From contig JAMPIT010000884.1 in assembly GCA_026261815.1 (NCBI GenBank), forward strand, positions 14,617,210-14,681,209: 64,000 nucleotides of DNA. Direction: 5' to 3'. Source of the stretch: Monarcha castaneiventris obscurior. Taxonomy: Eukaryota; Chordata; Aves; Passeriformes; Monarchidae. The first letter of the stretch is position 1. Each line of letters begins with the position of its first letter. The notes under the pieces are model-generated. The model was not told the origin of the DNA and made no database searches. It worked only from the letters and a program-made list of their open reading frames with translations. The position numbers and the translations under genes were made by a program. Of the stretch, positions 36,861 through 49,085 are shown piece by piece.

Positions 36861-39800
36861 ATGAATTTTTAAAAAATTATTAATCAGGTTCCTTAAGATA
36901 AAATTATATTGAAAGAAACAAATGCAATAGCAAGTATTGAAAAATTCAGAGAGAGCCTATAAAATCAGTCATCTATACAAGCATTTAGAAACTAAGTTGC
37001 ACCTATTTTCCAAACACTTGATATGCAGGCATGCAAATATTTCATTCAAGAGATACCTGGGTTTAGCATCATTTTAGTCACTCAAATGAGTGATCTGAGA
37101 GATTTCTAGCCTATGAATCCCTCAGCTGCCTGTCCAAAAGGACATAGCTCTCCATCTTTTGCTAAGGTACTTGTAGTCTCCATGTAGGCATCCTTCATGG
37201 CCTGTAGCCTCCAAAATAGCACTAGATAATTGTGTTTAGACACCTGAGCCTCCCGTCTTTATTCTCCCAGCAGAAATATTTGGAAAACAGGTAGACAGGA
37301 AAGTTTTCTATCAGTTCTTATTAATATGCTATAAATCAGGGCAAAATTCACCCCAAAGTTGTAATTGCTGCACTTCAGCTAAATTATCCAGAATTATACA
37401 TGATGCACTAATATGTATTTTCCATGTCACACCTATTGACAATTATCATCATACAGAATAACTGCTTTGCATACAATAACATTTGTAAACTTTGCCTTCT
37501 TTCAAATACAAGAGACAGTTTCCACTGGAATATCTCAATTTAATAGCAAAGTGCTACAGTCACTAAGACCTTAAAAACTAAAGCAGGCATAGAATAAATG
37601 TGTACAACTACAACTGAGAACAGTAGGAGGTAATTCCACTATCTCGCTTCTGAATTGTGCAAACTACTCTGAGGAATGTTCAGTTAAGTCTTGCATAACG
37701 CTTTATCATAAATAATTACAGCTTAACTACACTTGGCAAATAAACTTACAAAGCATTTGCTATAAAGCAAAAGATCTTCTTTTGAAATTTTGCTTATTCA
37801 CCAGCTAATTTCAAAACCCCCAGCAATTTGTCATGCACTCCTTAACAGTTTTTGCAGAGCAACGTGGGGTTTTTATAACACGAAGGCTAAAAGTGTGTGA
37901 AATGTTACACAAATCATTGTTAAAGCTCTCTCACTTGGAAACAACTTGACTTAAGAGACTTCTCTTTAACCAAATATCAAATATTTGGAATCTGACAACA
38001 CATTTTGCAGGGCAGGTTTTAGACTGATAGAGTTTGAAACAGTAGTAGTGCTGTCATCTCTGATGAGCTTTGTAGGAAGAATTAATCAATTTATCAATAG
38101 AGTTGTTGAGAAAAATATTTTTATCAAAAAAATATTTCTCAAAAAAATAAGTTCCTCCAACTTTGTCACTCAATTCAAGAAAAGGTATCAGCATTGCTTG
38201 CAGAGTTTGTGGAGGTTTAAAAAAAAAACAGATTTAAAAATACCTGATGAGCAAAGTTTCCATTCACTTGTAGTTATGTGATGATAGTTTGTGCATTTCA
38301 GACTAATGATGATACTCTCCATCTCTTATTTCGAGTGTAGCCTCTCTTTATCATGCTGTATATTGCTGCTGCTTCAAAATATTAATTCCTCCTAACACCT
38401 CCCCCAGAAAGCCATTTTCAGTTCCTGATGCCTGCTGCCTGCACATAGTCACTGTGAAGTCAATGTGATGATTTTGGGCTAGTAAAGATCTTTCACTACT
38501 GAATTAGTGCATTAGAATATGGTCTATAATAGTTGCTGCAAGCCATTAAAGAAAACAAAAAACCTTAGCTTTTAGGTTCTGTGCCATTTGTGCATTGCTC
38601 TACTGTGCCCTTATCTCTGGATTACAATTCATTTGAGGTAAACACTACATTTGTATACAGGGAGAGAACTGATGTCCATTTGTTGCTAACTAAATAATCA
38701 AGATGTCCGAGAAAAATTCCACTACAGAAATATTGCAGAGAGAAGAAATCTGTGTTTGGACCAGTATTGAAATATCACTGGAGTCTGACCTTCCCACTGC
38801 TCTCCATCTTCATCTATGTTTTTGTGCAACTTAGATTGCCTAGCAAGGAAGAGCTGATTGGTTTGTCATAGGAATTGTATGGTTCAGACGTATTTCAAGA
38901 GAACAAATTCATCTGGATTAAAAAAATGGATTAGACTGCTGAAGTCCAGATCTACTTGTGAGTGTATGTCATAATGGAAAGGTACCAGATCAGTATCTAT
39001 TTTAGTATTTCTAGTTTAAAGAAGTAAAAAAAAAAAAAAAAAAAGTAAAATTCTTGTATTATTGTAGAAATGCTGAAATTTCCCACAGAAATGGAAATTC
39101 CAGAACATCTAAGGGGCTTCAATATTGTTGCTTGACAGATAGAAATTATGCTGAGAGTTCCTTGAGACAGATTCTATTTGCAAGCTAAAGCTGTCTGCAC
39201 CTACAAGCTCAAATAGAGTTTTGAGATCTTTAAGGTATTTTTCTAAAGCATCTATCATAGATCACACATGACATGCTCTAGATGGCCTAAGTAACATATA
39301 AACAAAAGATAAAAGGAGCTCTCCTATCTCCTTCACAAAAAAAAAAAAACCTAAATTGTTTCTTCTTAAGACTGTTCCTTTTGCTTTCATTAGAAATTTA
39401 ATTTATTGTGAATAATAGGTTTTTGTTCTAACTTCTTAGATGCTGATGCAATGCAGATACCCCAGTCTGAAGCGTAGCTCCTAATTCCACTTTCTGTGCA
39501 AATTCAAAGCTACCAGTAGATTAAGGATGCAGCCACATCAGCGACTGAAAGACAAAGCACAGTTCTGGAGGCCACTTGGCCATTCTGTCTGTGACCTGTC
39601 TGTTCAGAAGCCCCCTCACCAACATAATGTCACCTTAGTCCATATCTCCACCCCCAAACTGCCTGTAGTACCACTTCTGATAACACAGCAGGGAAAGTGT
39701 CTGGCAAAAAGCCCATTTTATGTGAGCTGGGTAAAGGCAAGTACACAATCTCATGTTCTTTAATGGAATATTCACAAAAATAAACAGAAAGTGTTGGTGA

Positions 39801-41840
39801 ACCATGGCACCAACTGGGCTCTGCTTTAGTGGAGGAAGAGGAAAAGGTTAGAGGCATTTCATTCACTCATGAATCAGATCTGTGTAGATGCCTTTTCCCT
39901 TACTTCATAAGGGAAGTATCCTTTTATTGAAAGCAGACTTTACCTAATAACAAAAGCTGCAAGGTGCACAATAATCAATAACTATTACAAGGTAGATTTG
40001 CAAACCCCTGCAAACTCATCAAAACTCAGAAAACCAAAGAACCACAAATTACAGGAAAAAAAAAACACTAAAAAAATATACAGTTCACAGAGTGAGTAGG
40101 CACACTACAAAGACAATAGCAAACACAAAAATTAAACCAGATTTGTGTGACAAGATGAATTGTGAAAGAGAAGAAAGTCCTTACAACTGTATCCCTTCAG
40201 CTTTTTACACCATGATAGCTACGTTATAGCTGGTAATTTTACTCTACAATTACACGTGAACTAATCCTACTTCAAATTTATGTGCATTGGCACGGAGTTT
40301 AGACATTCAAAACTCTCAGTAGCCACAGGTTATAAAAAATAAAAAAGAAGTGTCTGACTTTTCTGAGAAGCAGGTCACCTCCCTCTTCAAATAGCTAAAT
40401 ATGGTTATGCCTGTCTAGCTTTAACTATTCATCTCAAAAATATGTATTTTCCACTTACAAAGTATTTTTGGATAAAAGACAATATTGTTTGAAACCAAGT
40501 TCCATAGTTGGGGTAAAACATGGAATGTGTTAAACATCAATATTCACCGAGCTTCCTTGCCAAAAAAGACACCCTGAAACAGGTGTTTAGCAACAGAACG
40601 TTGATATTTTTCATCAAAATGGGGTTTCAGAGGCACAAGTTACTGTATTCCTTGAAATCATGTTTCAGAACTTTAACATTGCTGGGATCTGTGGCTTTAG
40701 GGAACTGGTCTCAGGAAAAAGAGGGAGCATATTCCTCAGTCAAGGTCATACCAAAAAAAAGTTGTGAAAAGGGCTTGTGAAGATCAGTTTCCAGATTTCA
40801 ACCAAGTTTCTCTCCTTCTCCTAACATGAATATTCCACTTATTTCCTCAAAGCATTATCAATAGAAGTATAAAGATCACCATTGATATAAAGAATCAGAA
40901 AATTCATGGGTTTACTCCATTTACAGAGATAGTAGGTGGTTTTTTCCTAATACAAGAGAAAGGAGAAATTTTAATTCTCTATATTAAAAGGACATAATGC
41001 TATATTTGATAATATAAAGGTATTGTCAAGTAAATATTAGGCCTTAACTGCAGAAGCAGCTTGTGCAATTCCTCAATATTGTAATTGCCAGCTTTATTTT
41101 CTTATGCTTGAGCAAAAAACTGCATCTTTCGGAAATTTACAATTTGCACTATTTATTGAGACAGTTCCAATTCCTTTTTTATTTGTTTTCCAAAAGTACC
41201 TATTTTTTACCTGTGCTGACCAGTGCAAAATCAGCCCCACTAATGTTTATAAAATACCACATTATTGTTAGACATCGAATCCAAATGCAAGCACTGCAGC
41301 TTCTAACAGATAGGAGCTTGATGGAATCTGTCTGAAGATTGCAGGTGTCCAGATTGTCTCGGCACCTACTCTGGTAATAGCCCTTGACACAGAAGACAAA
41401 GAGCTCAGCATTTTGTAAAACTTTCTCAAGCTTTGACATTTTAACAAGAACATAAAAATACCTCTCTTGCCTTTAATTTTGAGGTTTCTTATGAGCTTAA
41501 TAATTATAAACTCAGAGGAAATCCAGGCAGTTGCCTATTAACATTTAAGGTAGTGGTGTGCTGCATAGATTGAACAAGTGAACGATAGCATTGATGCATT
41601 TTTTTTTTTCAACAGTGCCTCGATCTAAGGTTTTATCTAGTGCATAAATAGGACACTAAATGATCAACAAGACTAAAGTGACTCTGGAAAACACAAGCAA
41701 TCCTTCCCAGTACTTCAGCAATGTGATAAACTAGCTAGTACCCCTTGCTGTTATGCAAAAAATTTTGTCAGTATATCTGAAAATGCTTCATTAAGGAGGT
41801 AAATGTTAGTGCTCCTGTGACACAGAGACACACATAAAAA
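36861..41840. other. Unique noncoding sequence, no gene seen
   Basis: Includes a perfect octamer ATGCAAAT at 37031-37038 and a complex, possibly conserved stretch at about 37310-37500. An imperfect A/T-rich inverted repeat lies at 38108-38140. An A19 run lies at 39026-39044 and an A13 run at 39337-39349. A CCAAATAT/ATATTTGG inverted pair sits at about 37969-37987. No gene called. Confidence 0.5.
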
Positions 41841-41844
41841 TCAG

Positions 41845-41910
41845 TGGGTTAGTGGCAGGTCTGGGAGTACAACCAAGACCCCCTGAGCTGTAGAGCAGCA
41901 CTCTGTCCTT
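41845..41910 (-). repeat. MIR-like relic (head region)
   Basis: The plus strand GTTAGTGGCAGGTCTGGGAG at 41848-41867, followed by a degraded 'aaccc' block, CCTGAGCTGTAGAGCA and CTCTGTCC, follows the reverse complement of the MIR head. MIR there reads 'agtggcagagctgggattcgaacccaggtctg...gctctt'. Related sequence may extend left to about 41790. Confidence 0.5.
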
Positions 41911-44340
41911 GGTAAATCTGCTTCAGGAATACAAAGGGGTTCTGGACAGTGGAGACAAGCCCAACACAGAGGGATGTAATTCTGCACCTCCCAGGTCTGT
42001 CAGGGCTGTGGGTGACATCCAGCAGGCATGGAGGGGCAGGCAGCAGTGCCTGGCCCCTCAGCACAGGGGGAACCAAGCCAGGTCCTCCATTTGCTGGCTC
42101 TGGCTGGGCTACAAATGGCCACTGGAGCTCCACCACCGCTTACAAGGGGGAGGGAGAAGACTTCCTTCCTGCAGAATTCCTCCCACTAGGCTCTCTTACT
42201 GCAGCATGGTGTGAGGAAGGATGGCTGAATTGCTTTCTCATTGCTTAGCTGAGAGCAATTGCTCTTCTGACTATGTTAAAAAATGAATTTTCTTCTTACT
42301 TAAAGATTCATAACCCTAAGAGGAAGTTGCTGTGCCTGTGCTTTTCTGCTCTCTGTAAACAGCACACAACAGGCTTCTGTGTAAACCAGGACTTGAGATT
42401 TGGCCAAGGTCAGGATGGTATGTACTCTACCCTAACTTTTTTCTTTAACAGATATATTATTCTATTAGATGGAAATAGTACCAGGGCAAATCACCCCCTC
42501 CTGGCTTTCCTATCTCTGTGTGAGCATCTTTGAGAAGTGGGATTAGAGAGAAACCTGCAGGCATATTAATAAATAAACTTCACATGCTGTTTGATATTAA
42601 GTAAACATACCACTAAATATTTCTCTAGGGGCTTGTGATCTCATAACCCATGGACTTCTAATTTGGTTACCTGTGACATGTGGTTCTTAGCCCCAGGGTT
42701 CCACAATGAATTAATTCTAAAACGCTTTTTAAAGTTTAACATACTAAGATAAAATAATCAAACATATGTTCTTGAAAAAACTTGGTTCACTTTTCCTTAG
42801 AGGTAATATGAAGTGCAACTATTAAAAATAAAAAAGGAAAAAAAGAAAAGATAACTGGGGATTCTCAGTCAGGGTCAGGACACATGGTCCTGATATAAGT
42901 TAAGAGGATAGAACCTATTCTGGAATAAGGATTTGCCTCTGTATCTGAGAAATCTCCCTTCCCAGAAACCCTGTCCTTTGTTGCTACAACAAAAAGAGTT
43001 TCATCCTTGGAAAAATATGTATTTGTCTACATATTCATGTATACAAATATTCTTAGTCCTTTCTGTCTGTTTGCCCATTTATTCCTCATTATGGAGGATG
43101 AAAATTTACTGTTGAAGAACGATTAACAAAAATACATTTGTAAAGTTTTCGAGGGAGGGGTTTTTTTTCCCCTATAAGTGAATCTTGACTTTGCAAGAGG
43201 TGTCCCTGCTTGACATTGATCAGACAGCCTGGACTGGATATTATCCAGACTACAACTTCCCATAGTGGGCAGTGGTCTGGAGCTCCCACTATTTCAGATT
43301 TTGCTTCCATATGACAAGAGACTGTGTGGAATCCCAGGAAACTCAACTCATCTAGACTACCAAGGGAAATGGAACGTGACACATCACCCTCAGGAACTGC
43401 TACTGAATCCTGATGATGCTGGCAACATCTAATTTTCTGAGTTTGGTTAGATTTTTCCTCCTAAGATTTTTTTCTAAAGCAGATAGATGCTAGAAATTTT
43501 CCCTATTCCGATCAATTTTGCTTCAGAGTTTCTAAATTTGTTGTTTCAACCTCAGTCTCCAGTAGATTCTTTCTCTGACAGAGCAGAAAATTATTGCAAA
43601 TGCTCTTCACAATCAATTTAATACAAATAAACCCCCACATATTTGCCTCAGTTTCAATTTAAGATCATGACTGTGGAATTAACTGCAAAAGGCTTCAAAA
43701 TAAAGATTTTAACTTGGAACAAACTGATAGAGTGAGCCCATTGCCTTCACATGACAAAAAGTAGGAACATTGATATTTACACTTGAAAAGAAAAATGGCA
43801 AAACAGGAATATCAAAATTATAGAGCAGGTAGTAAAAACTTTAATAACATTTTTCAATCAGAAGCAGGGTGTATGAAACAGGATGTTTGATCACAGACCA
43901 TCATTTTTACCTCCTCAAAAGGGATTTTTAAATTTATCTCGAACTAAATCTGGGCTAAAAGCCATCACACCAAAAAAGTACTCAGTTTCATTTGCAAAAA
44001 AAATCAAAAACCCAAGCCAACCAACAAAAACCAGTGGTTTTGGACTTAAAGTATTTGATTTTTACGTATTTTATGTAATTGAAGAAAATGAGTTTTCTTT
44101 TCTGAGTATTTTATTACTTTTGATCCCTTTTTATATACAAAGATGCTCAATATTCAACACCCCATGAATACTGCTTACTTTGATTTGAAAGACACTTTAA
44201 TAAATCAAACTTTTAATACAAGCCTTTGGACCACCTTTTTGGATGAGGACACTAATACAGCCTACATTTGGTTTTCTACAGAATTTACAGGGTGTTCAGT
44301 GCTACAAACTCTATGTGCACCATCATTCTATATTTTTTCT
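41911..44340. other. Unique noncoding sequence, no gene seen
   Basis: A relatively GC-rich stretch at 41930-42190 produces open frames on both strands without a recognisable product. The rest is AT-rich unique sequence. Confidence 0.5.
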
Positions 44341-44344
44341 TCCA

Positions 44345-44485
44345 CTTTGGTGAGGCAAAGTGACTATTAGCACAGTTTTTCAAATTGAAGGCTGAGGAAA
44401 CAGACTTTGAGATAGCTGAGATCACACAGGACAGTCCAGAAACGGAAGCCAGATGCTTGATTAGACCAGTGAATTAAGCAAAAGG
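44345..44485 (-). repeat. MIR-like relic
   Basis: The plus strand shows GGCTGAGGAAACAGACTTTG near 44389, then GAGATCACACAGGACAGT near 44419 and AACGGAAGCCAGATG near 44442. These are the 'gaggaaactgag', 'ggtcacacag' and 'cagagctggga' blocks of MIR in reverse complement. Diverged. Confidence 0.5.
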
Positions 44486-45989
44486 CACTCCTGCTCCTAG
44501 AGAGAATGTACCCCTATCTCAAGATAATAAACCTTTTAACAGCACACAGATTAAAATTTGGCTGTTTGTGAAGATATGTTTTTCTCAAATTTCAGGATTC
44601 AGAAAATAAGAGACTCCAAAGACTTGACATGTTGCATTCAGTTCCCTAATTATTTTATTGTTTTTTAGGAAAACCTACTCCACAAATGTAACTGGATTTT
44701 TTTGTAGAAAATAAAACCTGCCTAGAGCTCTAATCACAGTTTAGCTTCTGAATTTCCTGTTTCTCAAGATGGACAGTCTTCCCAAGATGAGAGAATCATG
44801 TCATATCTCAATAGTTTATTATTTTCTACCTCAGCGTCATAAGGAAAGTTAAAAATTTCCTTGAAAAAAAAAATAGATGAGATATAAATGTATACATGAC
44901 AGAATCAATTTTTCTTTTAGCTAAAGGGCATAATATACAGCTCTGTGTCTCCTGCTGCTGAAGGGAAATTATTGTAACATCATTCTACTGTCCTATGTAT
45001 GAGGAGTATCAAAGAGCTTAAAGAAAGGGATAGTTACCAGGAAGAGAAGAACAGGACAGGAAGAAAAGTTTGTTTGACTTATCCCTATACTTCCTGCACA
45101 AACCTGGTGTCTTTAAAAATGTGCTTAATCTGTGCAGACTCACATCCTTGACTCCAGCAGGAAAACAGAGCAGTGCTAATGGAGAGTTGGCTGCAAAACC
45201 TGTCCTCATTTTCCTGGTGAAGTTGCTACACTTTGACTTTGACAAAGGGGCAGGGGAGGCTCCATGTTTCTCTTTTCTAAGTGAGGTACAGCGTAAATAT
45301 TACTGCAAAGGCAGACTGGGAGCTGGGAGTCCAGGAGTAGCTTCTTTTCCATCACACCCCTCATTTGCAAAGATAATCCACATTAAAAAGTATCTAGACA
45401 GCAAGGCATAGTAAGAGGTATACAGACACTTAAGCCTCGAAAGAAAAGCCCACTGTAGGTCCCTTTCAAATGAAATATTGTATTCTGATAAGTGCTCTAA
45501 TTCCTTTCTACATCATTTTCTGATCATGTTGAATACTAACTCAGGTGGAGGAGTGTTAATTAGGAGGGGAAGAGGGAAAAAGCCAGGAAAAATTAAGTGA
45601 ACAATCCTGCTTTTTTATTTGTCATGTTTTCCAACTCTTTCCAGTACACACTGCAAGTAAGAAATCATCTTTCAACTGAATTTAGTAGACACCTTTTGCG
45701 GACTTTGTGGAATACACCTTGTTCTTCTGTCAATTGAGTTAAGCTAAAAATGAAATTCAGGCATTGACAGCCTATTTTAAAGGAAACTTGACCATGATAA
45801 TAAGAAGAAAAACAAAACAAAACAAAAAAACCCAACAAAAAAAAAACCCAAATAATAATAATAAAAAAAAAAACCTAAAAAAAAACCAACAAATGAAAAC
45901 ACCTCATAGCAAAACAGAAATCAACAGAAATCAACAGTGTACTAATGAATTTCAAAACCAAACTAAACTTTATTCTTTCTGGACATCTT
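44486..45989. other. Unique noncoding sequence ending in an A-rich tract
   Basis: No gene seen. The A/C-rich tract at about 45800-45900 includes (AAT)n-like units near 45850-45864. It is followed by a short tandem duplication, CAGAAATCAA twice, at about 45914-45933. Confidence 0.5.
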
Positions 45990-46345
45990 TAACAAGCAGG
46001 TCTACTAGTGGCCCCTTTTGACCATTGCACTGCTCTCAGTTTTTCCAGAGACAATTCATAAGAAATAAAATCTAATGAATCTCCAAAGCTGTACTTTCTT
46101 GACTTATTACATTAGCAGGGCCTCTCATCTGATTGGGAAATTTGAGAGAATCACAGAATTCATTAAAGCAATTTACTGTATAATGGTAGATGGCTAAGAT
46201 AGATCCCTACTAATGAGATGAACATTAATTAAATAAATTGTAGAATAGAAGTGAACTGTTTAGCCGAGTTAAAAAGCCTTGCAAACAAGACTTGCACAAG
46301 TCTAAATTCCGTTCAACCCCACATTTTTCTCAAATGAAAGCACCT
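45990..46345. promoter_or_regulatory. CNE-like block
   Basis: Complex sequence free of simple repeats, with a TTAATTAA palindrome at 46225-46232 and several CATTAAAG, TAATGA and AATTCATT elements. Its sharp contrast with the low-complexity A-rich DNA on its left suggests retained function, but this is inference. Confidence 0.28.
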
Positions 46346-48545
46346 TTTTATTTTATTGTTAAATTATATATTGGAAATGGAGCTCAGCAGGAATCATCTA
46401 TAGTATCAGCAAAGATCCAGCTCAACTACAAAGTGAGATGACCCTCAAAAAAAAAAAAAAAAACAGAACAAAACATAAGTTTTAGAATGAGGTTGGCATC
46501 TGAAGGTTGATTTAATGACCCAAATAACAAGTAACTGCAACATTGCAGAAGAAAATGTAAAGGAAAGGCTCATGTCCAACTTTCAGAACACACCTTAGCT
46601 TTATATTATCATTTTCCTTTTTCCAATACCTTTTGCCTACTACCTAAGCATCATCAACCATTTCTTTGGTGTCACACAAAATAAGAAAAACTGATTAAAA
46701 CATTACTTAATATCTGATAAAGGTTTTACAAGATGCCTTCAGAACTCCCTGGGCTGGTGTTAACTTCCAGCTGATTCAATTTTTTTTTTTTTTTATGTCA
46801 ATCCACTTTTGAGAAAACAAGCTTGGACAATATGAAAACTCAAGTTTTTTGTTCCATAGGGTCCATTTTACACTAACCACTTGAAGATGAAAAGAGCATA
46901 CACCTGTTAGAATCAGATTACAGAACTGAGAGATTTTTCCTTAGATGAGCACCAGCACGAGGTTTAAAAAATACCTACAAAGGTAAATAAAAAACACCTA
47001 TGAAAGTCACATACAATCCAGTGATAGGTGGGTTTAAACAAGAAACAAGGTGATGTTACTGAAATAACAAAGGAGATAAAGGAAGAACAGGAGAGTCAAA
47101 ACCTTAAGGTGTCCTGGACACACATTCAACAAGGAATTCCTTGGCAGTAGGACTCAAACTCTGAAGTCCAGAAAGTTTTAGAACCTGAGTCAAGTCAATG
47201 TAGATCAGCCTTGATTTTCAACATGCTTGATGGCATTATGCATGCTCTGACTCCTTCCCCAGCAAGTTTTACTCTCTCAAAAGCCTTCTCCTCTAGCCCA
47301 AGGGAGAAAAAGCAACAATGCTTAATCCTGAAACTCTTCATTACAACGAGTGCCCAGGAAGCACCTGTAAAACAGTTGACAGCTGCTTGTGCTGAAGTGT
47401 GTTTTACATAAATCATCACACCAAGGTGCTGGAGGAAGCTGTGTAAGGCCAGCCAGGTAGAGACTGCACCCAGAGTCCTGCTGACAGGCAGTGATGTAAA
47501 AGAACAAAACAGTGCAGGGCAACATAGCCCTGGATAATTGTTGGGGGTGAGGTAGCTGAGTTTGAAAGCTGAAGTCTGTTCAATGTCTGTTCAATGGAAA
47601 TAACGTCAATCAATGAGGTTTAGATGAGTCAGGATTACAGTGAAAACAAACAGGTAAATAAGACAGTTTTCCATAAAAGGGCAAGTCAACTCAAACCTTT
47701 TCCTCTGAAAGAACTCAAAATTTTCAATGAAATGTGACTTTCTGCATGTTAAACTGCATATAATTGTGCCTAATTTTATCTCAGTCAAAAGAACACAATA
47801 TTGTCCTGATCCTAATAAAGGATTAGGATTCCTCCTTCTTCCTACTTTGTTTTTCCAATGTTTTTAGCTTAATAAAACTGCTGTGAGAAGTTTCAATAGA
47901 GAGGCATTTCCTGACAATTATACACACATGTATAGCAGGAGACAGCTTAAAGTTATCATTATCATTCGATTATACTTAAAAAAGTCTCTGTATTTCACAT
48001 GTGCCACTGAACTCATCAGTGCTACCTTGCCTACATCTTGAGACATTGCTTGGGAGCAGCAGCAATTTTAAAGGACTTATATAAGCAGCCCCTTACTTAA
48101 AAGTCAACCTAACATTATATGTCTAAGTCAGTAAAGCCCAGGAAAAAGTTTTCCTCTCATGCATATGTTGGTTTGAAATATTTACAGGCAGAACTGTGAG
48201 GATGGGCCGTTTCTATGATTTGAAAGAACTCCTCTGTACTATTCATCCTCCTAGCACTCATCCAAGCTCAGCCTGACCTCAGCATCTTCAGAATGCTGCA
48301 TGTCAAGAGTGAAATCTTGGCTGGGAAGCTCCTGTGCAGGTGCCCACGCTGCCAGCCTGTTCCATGGGCAGGCAAAAGGGGCAGAGGCACCAGGGGCTGT
48401 GCTCTCCTCCAGAGCTCCCTCCACAAGAGGATTGAGACACCAGGTTGTAAGAGGAACTTATTCTGACACTGCCTGTTCTTTGGATAAATAGAGGGCTCCA
48501 GAGTTGTCAATACAGCAGTTTTGCTACCCACTCGATTCAGTGCAA
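46346..48545. other. Unique noncoding sequence with homopolymer runs
   Basis: Has an A17 run (46447-46463), a T15 run (46780-46794), a tandem duplication of an 11-bp unit at 47574-47595 and a small stem at 47809-47829. No gene recognised. Confidence 0.5.
47809..47829. repeat. 8-bp-arm inverted repeat with OTX/PITX-type cores
   Basis: ATCCTAAT at 47809-47816 and ATTAGGAT at 47822-47829 are exact reverse complements with a 5-nt spacer. GGATTA at 47820-47825 is a K50 homeodomain (OTX/PITX) core. Short, so chance is possible. Confidence 0.5.
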
Positions 48546-48549
48546 AATA

Positions 48550-49085
48550 AATGAGGATATTTTCCTCTTGCAGCATGTATTAAATCCCATTAGCATTAAT
48601 GAGAGCTACACGTGAGTTTGGCAGGGAGCACACACAAAGTGCAGAGCAGACAGTTTCCAAATTCTCAGCCCTCCCTTATATCTTTCAGCCATCTTTTCTC
48701 TGTGAAAGCCTTACCACACAAAGTCCAAAATAAAGAAGGTAAATCAAATTCTTGCACGTACAGTATGTTAAGATGATGGGTTGGGGTGAGGAGGGAGGAA
48801 TCCAAGGGCCTGATGTGCAAATAATTACTGTGCTTGCATTTAGCAAAGTGCTACCAGTTAAACTCCCAGACAGCCCTAATATGGTAGGAAAGCTTTGAGT
48901 TGGCTGAGCAACTTTTCACAGAACAGTGGTAAAATAATAAATTGTGCTGTGACCGATAACATTCAATAATTTCTCTGATATATTGCTACAGCCACTTTTC
49001 CTACAGTATAAAGCTCATATTTCTCTGTCATATTAGTAATTTCCATATTGCTCTTGGAGTTAGTAGGGAAAAGTACATCACAGTA
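48550..49085. promoter_or_regulatory. CNE-like blocks
   Basis: Two complex stretches (about 48550-48680 and 48790-49080). The first contains CATTAGCATTAATGAG with overlapping homeodomain cores. The second contains several AATAATT and TAAAATAATAAATTG elements. No repeat or reading frame explains them. Function inferred from look only. Confidence 0.25.

Noticed and set aside
38108..38140. A/T-rich inverted repeat around a GAGAAAAATATTTTT arm
   Set aside because: The arms match only with a 2-base bulge and are almost pure A/T, so chance is likely.
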